Part shown: piece by piece, positions 48,091 through 55,576 of the stretch
How the letters are laid out: every line of letters starts with the position of its first letter
Position numbering within the stretch: the first letter of the stretch is position 1
Assembly: GCA_949289005.1 (NCBI GenBank)
Contig: CASEMQ010000001.1
Span: forward strand, 1 to 64,000
Length of the DNA stretch: 64,000 bases
Direction: 5' to 3'
Source: an uncultured Lentisphaeraceae bacterium
GTDB taxonomy: Bacteria; Verrucomicrobiota; Kiritimatiellia; RFP12; DVOR01
Made by a program: the position numbers and the translations under genes
Notes under the pieces: model-generated
Told to the model about the DNA's origin: nothing
Seen by the model: only the letters and a program-made list of their open reading frames with translations
Databases searched by the model: none

Positions 48091-48256
48091 TGCGTACCTC
48101 ATATCACAGTCATACTTTATCAAATCCACCCGTCTCTGCAAACCCTTTTCGCACGCAATCGTGTCCGGGGGAAGTTTATTCAAGGAGCCGCGGATGGCGC
48201 GGTTCCCGAGACGGGAATGTATTTTCCCGGGCACGGTTGCTTTTTCGCGCGGTGGG
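48091..48256. other. Intergenic region upstream of the giant gene
   Basis: Carries the giant gene's promoter (no confident hexamers; the minus strand has TTTGCA and, about 20 bases on, TAAAGT/TATGAC) and the end of the rdgC transcript. A short hairpin (TTCCCG at 48203-48208 with CGGGAA at 48212-48217) lacks a T-run. TTTCCCGGGCAC at 48223-48234 recurs at 21472-21483, beyond the other end of the giant gene. Confidence 0.5.
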
Positions 48257-49459
48257 TCAATGGCCGGAGCGGGCGGCGACCCAGGCGTGGAGGGTGGCGA
48301 GGTCGGCGCGCCAGGCGGCGGGGTCGGCGCGGCGGTCGAGGAACGCCTGGTAGAGGTGGAGGAGGGCGTCGACGTAGAAGGCGGCGCGGTCGAGGCGTTC
48401 GTCGATGGTGAGTTTGCGCTTGGCGTCGGGGTCGGCGTGGGGTGGCATGGCGCCGGGGCGGTTTTGGGAAGGGAGGCCTTGGAGGGCGTCGGGCTCGGCG
48501 CCGGGGGCGGGTGCGGCGGATTGGTTTTTGGGCGGGTCTACCTTGAGGGAGCGGATGGCGAAGGTGGCGGCGTCGAGGGTGGCGGTGAGGACCCAGTCGT
48601 TTTTGGTGAGGGTGAGTTTGGCGCGGCGGAGCAGTTTGCCGTTCCAGAGGGCGGTGCCGAGCTCGGGGGTGTCGAGGGGGGTGCCGTTGCGCAGGAGGGT
48701 CTCGTGGCAGCCGGGGGCGTCCTCGGCGGCGAAGGTGAGGGGGCCCTCGAACATGAGGCCGCAGCGGGTGTCCTGGAAATCGAAGGTGGCGTTTTGGCGT
48801 TCCCAGCGGTGGAAGAGCCAGGTGAGGAACTCGGCGCCGAGGGTGACTTGGGTGGGGGCGGGGCAGTCGGGATTGGGGGTGAGCGGGAGGCGGTCGAGGG
48901 CGTTGGGGTCGATGCCGCGGAGGCGCGAGGCGGCGGTCTCGGGGCAGACGAGGGCGGGCATGACGCCGGCGGTCTCGCGGAAGAAGGGGCAGAGGAGCTG
49001 GAGGGATTTGTCGTTGAGCGCGGTGGCGAGAAGGCGCTGGCGGCGGAGGTCGATGGCACATTCCATCGAGGCGAAGGCGGGCTGGGCGTCGTGGAGGAGG
49101 GCCTCGGTGACGCGCTCGCGGACCTCGGTCTTGGCGGCGCGGGGGAGGATCTCGACGTCGCGGGCGCGGCGCTCGATCTCGAGCTCGGCGAGGATGGAGG
49201 CGCGAAGGTAGCTGGGGGGGACCTGTTTGCGGGCGGTGACGTGGGCGAACCAGAGCCAGTCGCCGCGCCAGCAGTGTTCCTCGGTGAGATCGGTGTCGAG
49301 GGCGTGCAGGGGGCCGGCCCAGCCGTGGATGGGCTGATCGCCGGTGAGGGTCTTGACGGGGGGGAGGGCGCGCGCGGCGAAGCGCGCGATGTCGGTGGGG
49401 TCGAGCGGCCGGGGGAGGGTGAAGGCGTGGAAGGAGAGGGTGCCGGATTCGAAGCCCAT
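48257..49459 (-). CDS. rdgC: RdgC-like recombination-associated protein
   Basis: A 400-residue protein beginning MGFESGTLSFHAFTL. The segment ILPRAAKTEVRERVTEALLH, followed by a strand and a second conserved helix, is the RdgC core, a toroidal DNA-binding protein that limits RecA. It is longer than the E. coli protein (about 303 residues), with an extra acidic-proline linker near residues 315-355 and a helical C-terminus. Seven bases after tatC, so part of the same transcript. Function by family only. Confidence 0.8.
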   Translation of the reverse strand: MGFESGTLSFHAFTLPRPLDPTDIARFAARALPPVKTLTGDQPIHGWAGPLHALDTDLTEEHCWRGDWLWFAHVTARKQVPPSYLRASILAELEIERRARDVEILPRAAKTEVRERVTEALLHDAQPAFASMECAIDLRRQRLLATALNDKSLQLLCPFFRETAGVMPALVCPETAASRLRGIDPNALDRLPLTPNPDCPAPTQVTLGAEFLTWLFHRWERQNATFDFQDTRCGLMFEGPLTFAAEDAPGCHETLLRNGTPLDTPELGTALWNGKLLRRAKLTLTKNDWVLTATLDAATFAIRSLKVDPPKNQSAAPAPGAEPDALQGLPSQNRPGAMPPHADPDAKRKLTIDERLDRAAFYVDALLHLYQAFLDRRADPAAWRADLATLHAWVAARSGH

Positions 49460-49466
49460 GGTTGTG

Positions 49467-50348
49467 TCACTCCGGGTCGTTGGCGAGGCGTTCGCGCAGG
49501 CGCACCAGCCAGACGGTGAGTTCGTAGAGAATGCACATCGGCACGGCCATGACGATCTGCGAGAGCGGGTCGGGCGGCGTCAGGAACATGGCGACGACGA
49601 AGATGAGGATGATGGCCATGCCACGGTGCGCGCGCAGACTCGCGGCGCTGATGATGCCCAGCCAGCCGAGTGCCAGCAGCATGAGCGGAAACTGGAAGGC
49701 CAGGCCGAAGGCGAGCAGAATCTTGAGAACGAAGCCGATGTAGGCGTCGGCGCGGAGGATTTCGGTGGGCACGTTCATCCAGACGTTGAGCGCCATCAGC
49801 GCCTCCAGCGCCAAGCGGAGCGTGAAGCTGAAGCAGAGCCACACGCCGCCAAGGAAGAGGAAGACGCCCGCGCCGAGCGTGAAGAGGATCAGGTTGCGCT
49901 CGTGCCGCTTCAGCCCGGGGAAGACGAAGCGGGCGATGAAGTAGAAGAGCGCCGGGAGCGCCAGGATCGTGCCGCCCCAGAGCATCGTGGTCATGAAGAC
50001 CGAGAAGCCCGTCCCCACCTCCAGCCCCTGCACGGAGACCTTTCCCTCCAGCCCCGCCGAGCGCAACGGCAGCTGGAGCAAGGCGATGACCTTGGGCGCG
50101 AAGGGGGCGATGACCAACATGGCGGCCACCCAGGAGAGGGCGCAGCGCACAATGCAATCGCGCAGGTCGATGAAATGCTCGATGAAGGGGCGCGGCGGGT
50201 CGAGCTCGTCCTCGTGGAGGCGATCCTCGTCCGTCTCGGTGAAGAGCTGCCTGAAGGTTCGCGCGAAGCGGTTGCGCATGGCGGGCTTGGCGGCCGGCGG
50301 GGGCGTGGGGCCGGGCGCATCCTTGGGCGGGCGAGTGCGCTTAGCCAC
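49467..50348 (-). CDS. tatC: Sec-independent protein translocase subunit TatC
   Basis: A 293-residue inner-membrane protein with six hydrophobic segments that binds twin-arginine signal peptides. Recognised by FIEHFIDLRDCIVRCALSW (the conserved N-terminal acidic/arginine motif) and FLTPPDPLSQIVMAVPMCIL near the end. The GTG at 50348 is chosen because AAGGAGG stands about six bases upstream; it overlaps the tatB-like stop by eight bases. The first 35 residues before the first helix are charged and proline-rich, an extension beyond the usual family start. Confidence 0.95.
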   Translation of the reverse strand: MAKRTRPPKDAPGPTPPPAAKPAMRNRFARTFRQLFTETDEDRLHEDELDPPRPFIEHFIDLRDCIVRCALSWVAAMLVIAPFAPKVIALLQLPLRSAGLEGKVSVQGLEVGTGFSVFMTTMLWGGTILALPALFYFIARFVFPGLKRHERNLILFTLGAGVFLFLGGVWLCFSFTLRLALEALMALNVWMNVPTEILRADAYIGFVLKILLAFGLAFQFPLMLLALGWLGIISAASLRAHRGMAIILIFVVAMFLTPPDPLSQIVMAVPMCILYELTVWLVRLRERLANDPE

Positions 50349-50868
50349 GGCGCACCTCCTTGGCGGCGGCGGGCGCCGCCGTGGGCGCGAGGCCGACCAG
50401 GCGCGGGGCCGTGGTCTCGGCGGGCGCGGGGGCGCCTCCCCCACCCTGCCGGGCGGCGGGCGCGGACGGCGCGGGGGCAGGTTCCTTGGCGGCGGGTTGC
50501 GCGGGCGTCGCCTCGGGTTCGGGCGGGTCAGGGAGGATGCCGCCGGGGACTTGCTCGCGCTCCCACATCTCGTCGGTGGTGAAGGCGGGGGGCGCGCCGT
50601 AGGCGCTCTCCACCTCGTCAAGCGTGTCGTTCACCTGCTTGGCCAGTTCCTCGTCGTTGGGCACCAGGCTGTCGAGGTTGCCGGCGGCGGTGTTGAGGTT
50701 GTCCTCCACGGCCTGGTCCATCGACATGATCTGGCGTTTGAACTCATCGCCGGCGCGGCGCACCATGCCCATCCAGCGGCCCAGCTTGCGGGCGGCCTCG
50801 GGGAGTTTGCGCGGCCCAAGCACAATCATGGCCACGACGAGAATGACGAGGGTTTCGGTGAACGACAT
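50341..50868 (-). CDS. tatB: Twin-arginine translocase TatA/TatB-type subunit
   Basis: A 175-residue protein: one N-terminal membrane helix (SFTETLVILVVAMIVLGP), the hinge LGPRKLPEAARKLGRWMG, an amphipathic helix, then a long proline/alanine-rich tail. The length and the LP hinge point to TatB rather than the short TatA, though the two are hard to separate by eye. Start 50868 (MSFTET) is the normal family start. Overlaps tatC. No separate TatA gene is seen in the window. Confidence 0.88.
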   Translation of the reverse strand: MSFTETLVILVVAMIVLGPRKLPEAARKLGRWMGMVRRAGDEFKRQIMSMDQAVEDNLNTAAGNLDSLVPNDEELAKQVNDTLDEVESAYGAPPAFTTDEMWEREQVPGGILPDPPEPEATPAQPAAKEPAPAPSAPAARQGGGGAPAPAETTAPRLVGLAPTAAPAAAKEVRRG

Positions 50869-50946
50869 GGGTTTCTCGGCTCGTGGGCACGCCAAACCCG
50901 CGCCTGGGCGCGTGGGCACCCGGGGCGCGGTCGGCGCGGCCATGCG

Positions 50947-51522
50947 TTATTTGTAGGGGACGAACTCGGCGCGGCGGTTCAGGCGGTAGGCCTCTTCCGT
51001 GTGGGCGGGGTCGGCGGGCTTCTCCTCGCCGAAGGCGCGGGTCTGGATGCGCGCCGGGTCGATGCCGTAGGCCACGATGTAGTCGCGCACGCCGCCGGCG
51101 CGCTGCTCCGAGAGGGAGAGGTTGTACTCATTCGAGCCGCGCTCGTCGCAGTGCCCCTCGATGATCATCACGTGCTGGGGATTGTTCAGCAGATACTGCG
51201 CGGCCGCGTCGGCCTTGGCCAGCTCGTCGGTGGGCAGCGTGTAGCTGTCGAAGGTGAAGAGAAGCGGCTCGAGCCCGGCGTCGCTGATGCGCGTGTAGCG
51301 GTCCTCGAAGTTGCCCGTGCCGGCGGCGGGGTCGGCAAAGGCGCCCACGTTCGGGTCGTTGGGGTCATAGCCGGCCGCGTTGGGGTCGACGGCCACATCG
51401 CCGGCGCCCGCGCCGTAATAATCCGCGTCGGCGCCCGCGCCGGCCTTGCCGGACTTTGTGGCGCAACCGCAGACTGCCACGGCGAACGCCGCCAACGCCA
51501 AGATTGCAAACGACTGTTTCAT
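50947..51522 (-). CDS. pal: Peptidoglycan-associated lipoprotein
   Basis: A 191-residue outer-membrane lipoprotein: signal peptide ending in AVAVCGC, so lipidation is probably at the cysteine near residue 18 or 20, then a Gly/Asp/Ala-rich linker, then an OmpA-like peptidoglycan-binding domain (IEGHCDERGSNEYNLSLSEQ, TRAFGEEKPADPAHTEE). It anchors the outer membrane to peptidoglycan and works with TolB, whose gene ends 16 bases upstream. TolQ, TolR and TolA are not in this window. Confidence 0.95.
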   Translation of the reverse strand: MKQSFAILALAAFAVAVCGCATKSGKAGAGADADYYGAGAGDVAVDPNAAGYDPNDPNVGAFADPAAGTGNFEDRYTRISDAGLEPLLFTFDSYTLPTDELAKADAAAQYLLNNPQHVMIIEGHCDERGSNEYNLSLSEQRAGGVRDYIVAYGIDPARIQTRAFGEEKPADPAHTEEAYRLNRRAEFVPYK

Positions 51523-51538
51523 CTGTCTGTGCTCCTTC

Positions 51539-52756
51539 TTATTTGCTCCACGCCGGGTTCAGCCACTGCGTGCCCGCGCCGGAAAAGGGTTGGTACGGTG
51601 CCGCGCCGCCCTCGGCGGCGTCCAGCACCCAAACGGAACTCTGCCTGCCCTGCGTCCGCGCCGTCACCACATGGCGGCCGTCGGGCGCCCACGAGGGCGA
51701 TTCGTACTGCTCGTTCACCGGGGTCAGGAAGCGGACGGAGTCCTCGCCCTTGGCCGGGTCGATCGTCGCGATGCGATAGGGGCAGCCGCGCTTGGTGGCG
51801 AAGACGATGCCGTTGGGGCCCCAGTCGGGCTGGACGTTCTCGCCGCCGCGCAGGGTCAGGCGGCGCGTCGCCTTCGTCGCCACGTCCACCACATAGAGTT
51901 GCGGCGAGCCGGAGCGGTCGGAGACGTAGCAGATCTGCCGGCCGTCGGGCGACCAGCTGGGGCTGGCCTCCGCCGCCAGCTTCGTCTCCGTCAGGCGCGT
52001 CAGGCGCTTCGTCGCCACGTCCATCACGTAGAGTTCCGGGTTGCCTTGGTGCGAGAGGATGAGCGCCACCTTGCCCGGGTCCGCCGGCGAGGGCACCGCC
52101 CCCGTGCTCAGCCCGCGAAAGGCCGCCAACTGCCGCACCGCGCCCGAGGCCACGTCCGCCACGAACACCGCCGGGTAGCCCAGCCGATAGCTGGTGAAAT
52201 AGATCTCGCGGCCGTTCGCGGCCCAACGCGGCCCGACGATGGGCGCGCCGTCGCGCGTGACGCGCCGCAGGTTGTGCCCATCGTAATCGCACACGTAGAG
52301 ATCCTCGATGGCCGTCCCGTCGCGCCGCACGCCCGTCTTCGCCACCATCGCGAAGCGGCTCTGCGCCATGCCGCGCTCCCCCGTCGTGGCCTGCACGATG
52401 GCGTCGGCCAGCTCGTGCGCGTGCCGGCGCGACTGCTCGGCCGTCGCCGCCCCGCGCGCCCACGCGAAACGCTTCCCGGGCCAATTCACCGTCACGTCCT
52501 GCGCCGTCCCGCCCGCGCCGGAGACCGTGCCTTCCACGCGCACCTGGCCGGAACCCTCCGTGAGCCGATAGCGCCCGCTGCGCAGCAAATCGTTCCGCAG
52601 TGTCCCCACGAACGCCGCCCCGCCCGCGCCGCTCCCCTGCGCCCGCAGCGTCAGCGACTGCCGCGCCACGCCCTCCACGCGCACATCGATGACCGGCCCC
52701 GCCGCCAGGCACATGCCCGCCGCCAACGCAACAACGCCAAACAAAAACCTTCTCAT
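51539..52756 (-). CDS. tolB: Tol-Pal system protein TolB
   Basis: A 405-residue periplasmic protein with a signal peptide (MRRFLFGVVALAAGMCLAAG). Residues 20-150 form the N-terminal alpha/beta domain; residues of about 160-400 are a beta-propeller with repeated SPSWSPDGRQICYVSDRSG-type blades. It binds Pal and helps outer-membrane constriction at division. No ribosome site precedes the ATG at 52756, and an extended -10 ends only six bases before it, so the transcript is probably leaderless. Confidence 0.95.
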   Translation of the reverse strand: MRRFLFGVVALAAGMCLAAGPVIDVRVEGVARQSLTLRAQGSGAGGAAFVGTLRNDLLRSGRYRLTEGSGQVRVEGTVSGAGGTAQDVTVNWPGKRFAWARGAATAEQSRRHAHELADAIVQATTGERGMAQSRFAMVAKTGVRRDGTAIEDLYVCDYDGHNLRRVTRDGAPIVGPRWAANGREIYFTSYRLGYPAVFVADVASGAVRQLAAFRGLSTGAVPSPADPGKVALILSHQGNPELYVMDVATKRLTRLTETKLAAEASPSWSPDGRQICYVSDRSGSPQLYVVDVATKATRRLTLRGGENVQPDWGPNGIVFATKRGCPYRIATIDPAKGEDSVRFLTPVNEQYESPSWAPDGRHVVTARTQGRQSSVWVLDAAEGGAAPYQPFSGAGTQWLNPAWSK

Positions 52757-52762
52757 GCCGCC

Positions 52763-52771
52763 ATTGTACCA
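52763..52771 (-). promoter_or_regulatory. Extended -10 promoter of tolB
   Basis: The minus strand reads TGGTACAAT. The gap to the ATG is six bases, placing the expected transcription start at or next to the A of ATG. No -35 hexamer is evident. Confidence 0.5.
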
Positions 52772-52844
52772 TATCGGCGGCTCGGGCGTTTGGCGGATCG
52801 AAAGTTTGCCCGTCGCGCCGGGCGTTCCGTCCACCGGCCCCGCT

Positions 52845-54641
52845 TCACGGTTTCGGGAAGGCCACGAGGCCGCGGCGGAAGAAGGGCGCGCGGGCACCGG
52901 CCTTGAGGGCGCGGAGGCGGGCGCGCCATTCGGGCGTGCCGAGGGCGGCGGCGCAGGCGGCCGGGTCGGCGGTCCCGGCGACGCAGACGGGCAGAGTGAC
53001 GGTGCGGGAGATGGGGCGGTATTCCACCCAGGGGACGGGCACGTCGTGCCAGCGGCCGTCGCCGCCGAGGACGGAGACGACGTCTTTGTGCGCGTGGCCG
53101 TGGAAGGCGTGCGCGACGACGGTGAGGAGCGCATCCTCGCCGGTTTGGGCGGCCAGGGTGACCTTCAGGATGCAGCGCGTGTCGGCGCCTTTGGGGCGGA
53201 AGCAGGCCTCGTCGAGGGCGTTGACGAGCGATTCGTGCTCGAGGGGGTCGGCCTCGCCGCTGTCGATGACGCCCGCGTAAACGTCGCGGAAGTTGCGGTG
53301 CTGCTGATAGAGGGGAATGCAGAGGAGCGGCGCGAAGGAGAAGTAGAGGCAACGGAAGAAGTCCACGCCATAATCCAGAAAGCGCTTGCGGATGTCGGTG
53401 AGGTCGTAGTGGCGGAAATGTTGCGGGGCGGCGTCGATGTCCAGCGCGTCGAGATGGTCGCTGGCCAGCAGGTTGAGCGTGCCGTGCTTGACGAAGGTGA
53501 AGTCGTCGCCGTAGCCGAACGTCCTGTCCTGCAACAGTTTAAGCGTCTCCTGCTGGGCGAGCGGGGTGTAGAGGAGGCGAAACTGAACCTCGTTGTCGCG
53601 GTCGGTCGCGGCGAAGCAGGCATCGAAGACGCGGTTGTCGAGGATGGTGAACGGGTCGCCCGGGTCGCGGCTCCGGTCCTCCAATCTGTCGATGGCGCGC
53701 TTCAGCTTCAACTTGTCGAGGAAACCATCGGCGTCGGCCAGGTCGTTGGGCACGCGCGAGAAATGGAGGTCGGGCGCGGCCTCGTTGCCGTAGACCAGCT
53801 TTTTGCGGCGCCGGTAGACGGGGATCGGCTTCTCGACGGAGGCGTGGAGCGTCTGCGTGCGCACGACCCAGCGGGTTTGCGGGCGGCCGTTGGGGCCGGT
53901 GACGGTCGTGCGTTCGCGCCAAGTGATCACCCGGGTGCCCTCGTAGCGCTTGGTACCCCATTCCTGCGTCAGCGTGTCCACGATGACCCATGGGTTGCCG
54001 TTGATGGCCCCGCTCTGGCACGCCACCACCGACGTCGCCTCGTCCGGCGCCGGGCGCCACCCGAACCGCTCAGCCAACTGCCGCACCCGCGCCCGCGAGA
54101 CATAGCGGTCGATTGCCAAAATCGGCAACGTCCGCATCACGATTTCCGCCAACGTGTCCCACCGGAAAAGGCGGTTCAGCGGCGCCACCGTCCGCCACGC
54201 AGCCGCCTGCCGCTCCCGAAGCGCCCGCCGCCGCGCCTCGATCACCGCGTCGCATCGGCGCAGACGCGGATTGACCCATCCGAAAATCGCCCCCAACACC
54301 CCCGCCACCCCAAAAAACGCGCACACCCCCACCCCACGCGACACCCCGAAATCCTCCACCATCACCTCCTGCACCACCCAAACCAACGCAATCGCCCCCA
54401 CCCCGATCGCCACCAACGTCAGCGCAAACCGCACCCCCTGCCACCCCCGCGCCCCACGCTCCAGCCGCGCAATCGCCGCCTCCAACCCCCGAACGGCCCG
54501 CACCGAAGCCCGATTCGCCCCCACATCCACCCCCGATTGCCGAAACAACCCCTCAAACACCGCCACCAAATCGTTGGCAAACGCCGCCCGAAATCGCGTG
54601 CGATAATCGTCCACCGGGCTCAACACCTCCTCGTGCCCCAT
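52845..54641 (-). CDS. DUF3137-type membrane protein paired with LemA
   Basis: A 598-residue protein. Residues 20-60 form a helical region; two membrane segments follow near residues 72-125 (LTLVAIGVGAIALVWVVQEV, GVGVCAFFGVAGVLGAIFGW). The long cytoplasmic remainder includes the DUF3137-like part (residues of about 170-470, with ITWRERTTVTGPNGRPQT and a TFVKHGTLNLLASDHLDALD stretch). Proteins of this family often sit beside LemA genes, as here (53 bases apart). Function unknown. Start 54641 (MGHEEVLSPVDDY) is preferred because the extension to 54821 overlaps LemA and is low quality. Confidence 0.75.
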   Translation of the reverse strand: MGHEEVLSPVDDYRTRFRAAFANDLVAVFEGLFRQSGVDVGANRASVRAVRGLEAAIARLERGARGWQGVRFALTLVAIGVGAIALVWVVQEVMVEDFGVSRGVGVCAFFGVAGVLGAIFGWVNPRLRRCDAVIEARRRALRERQAAAWRTVAPLNRLFRWDTLAEIVMRTLPILAIDRYVSRARVRQLAERFGWRPAPDEATSVVACQSGAINGNPWVIVDTLTQEWGTKRYEGTRVITWRERTTVTGPNGRPQTRWVVRTQTLHASVEKPIPVYRRRKKLVYGNEAAPDLHFSRVPNDLADADGFLDKLKLKRAIDRLEDRSRDPGDPFTILDNRVFDACFAATDRDNEVQFRLLYTPLAQQETLKLLQDRTFGYGDDFTFVKHGTLNLLASDHLDALDIDAAPQHFRHYDLTDIRKRFLDYGVDFFRCLYFSFAPLLCIPLYQQHRNFRDVYAGVIDSGEADPLEHESLVNALDEACFRPKGADTRCILKVTLAAQTGEDALLTVVAHAFHGHAHKDVVSVLGGDGRWHDVPVPWVEYRPISRTVTLPVCVAGTADPAACAAALGTPEWRARLRALKAGARAPFFRRGLVAFPKP

Positions 54642-54649
54642 CGCCCACG

Positions 54650-54685
54650 CTCCCTTTGCGTCCTCTGCGCCTTTTGCGGTTCGAA
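54650..54685. repeat. CTTTGCG-type intergenic repeat
   Basis: Reads CTCCCTTTGCGTCCTCTGCG then CCTTTTGCGG on the plus strand, in the short gap between two genes. This tandem-like CTTTGCG/CTCTGCG string resembles a short element seen between genes in many unrelated bacterial genomes. I see only this copy here. Confidence 0.4.
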
Positions 54686-54694
54686 ATCGATGCC

Positions 54695-55440
54695 TCAGAA
54701 AAACGTCCCCTTTGACTGCGCCAACGTCTCGCCCGACACCGAGAACGGAATCTTCGTGGTGAACCCCTGCCGCGCCGCCACGATCTGCTTCACCGGCCAC
54801 CTGTAAACCTCCGTGTTCCAAATCAGCACCTTCTGGTTGTACAAATCCCGCGCCGCCGTGATCTCACGCTGCAAGTAACCATTCTGCCGCATCGCCTCCG
54901 CGATCTGCGCGTGCGCACGCAGCTCCGGATACGCCTCCACCTGCGGGAACAGACGGCCAAACCCCAGCGAAAGCGCCGCGTCGTTCGCGTTCAGGTTCCC
55001 CTCCGCCCCGCGCCCGCCGCCACGATACGCCGCCACCGCCGCCATCACCTCCTTGTCCAAATCGATCGACTGCCGCACCAGCCCCGCCACATTCTTCAGG
55101 ATCTCAAACCGCTGCTCCTGATAATTCCCGATCGTCGACGCGCTCGCCTGAATGCTCTGCGCCAACTGCATGAAATAATTCCGCGCGAAAATCTTCATCA
55201 CCGCATACGCCGCCGCCGGCCCGAACGCCGCCACCCACAGCAACGCAAAGCCCACCCCGGCCAATCCGGCCCCACCAAAAACTGCACCGCCGCCGCCGCC
55301 ACAAACCCCGACGCATACACCGCCGCCTCGAACACCAACGACCCAACCCCAATCGTGATCGGCAGCTGCCGCTCGATCACACGCGCCTCACGCCCCGCCT
55401 CGTTCACCGGCCCGGTCACCTCATCCAACGGATTGCCCAT
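54695..55440 (-). pseudogene. LemA-family protein, frame broken once
   Basis: The start at 55440 (MGNPLDEVTGPVNEAGREAR, with an AAGGTAGG site) and the C-terminal part ending at 54695 (NYFMQLAQSIQASASTIGNY and IDLDKEV) are both clear LemA family: an N-terminal cytoplasmic segment, one or two membrane helices, then a long helical bundle. They are in different frames. Adding one base to the run at 55277-55281 (five A on the plus strand) joins them through a hydrophobic stretch (GLAGVGFALLWVAAFG) to give about 248 residues. Either a frameshift or a homopolymer miscall. Divergent from the restriction-modification operon. Confidence 0.75.
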
Positions 55441-55507
55441 CGCAAACCTACCTTGCTCAAAACACGCCGCGCCGCCGGCAAACACGCCGCCGCCCGACGC
55501 ACACGCA

Positions 55508-55570
55508 CAGTATACCACACCGCCCCACGTCTTTGCGACGTGTTTTGCCACGGCACCGTGTGGTATACTG
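55508..55570. promoter_or_regulatory. Palindromic divergent promoter between LemA and restriction-modification genes
   Basis: A perfect 13-bp inverted repeat, CAGTATACCACAC (55508-55520) and GTGTGGTATACTG (55558-55570), places the same extended -10 (TGGTATACT) on both strands, pointing outward. Between them lies a second inverted repeat, CACGTC (55526-55531) and GACGTG (55537-55542), spaced by five bases: a possible operator. The rightward -10 ends seven bases before the methyltransferase ATG (leaderless); the leftward transcript has a leader of about 65 bases. Confidence 0.6.
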
Positions 55571-55576
55571 TCGCGC

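Noticed and set aside
48203-48217. Hairpin TTCCCG-AGA-CGGGAA as rdgC terminator
   Set aside because: The stem is only six pairs and no T-run follows on the minus strand.
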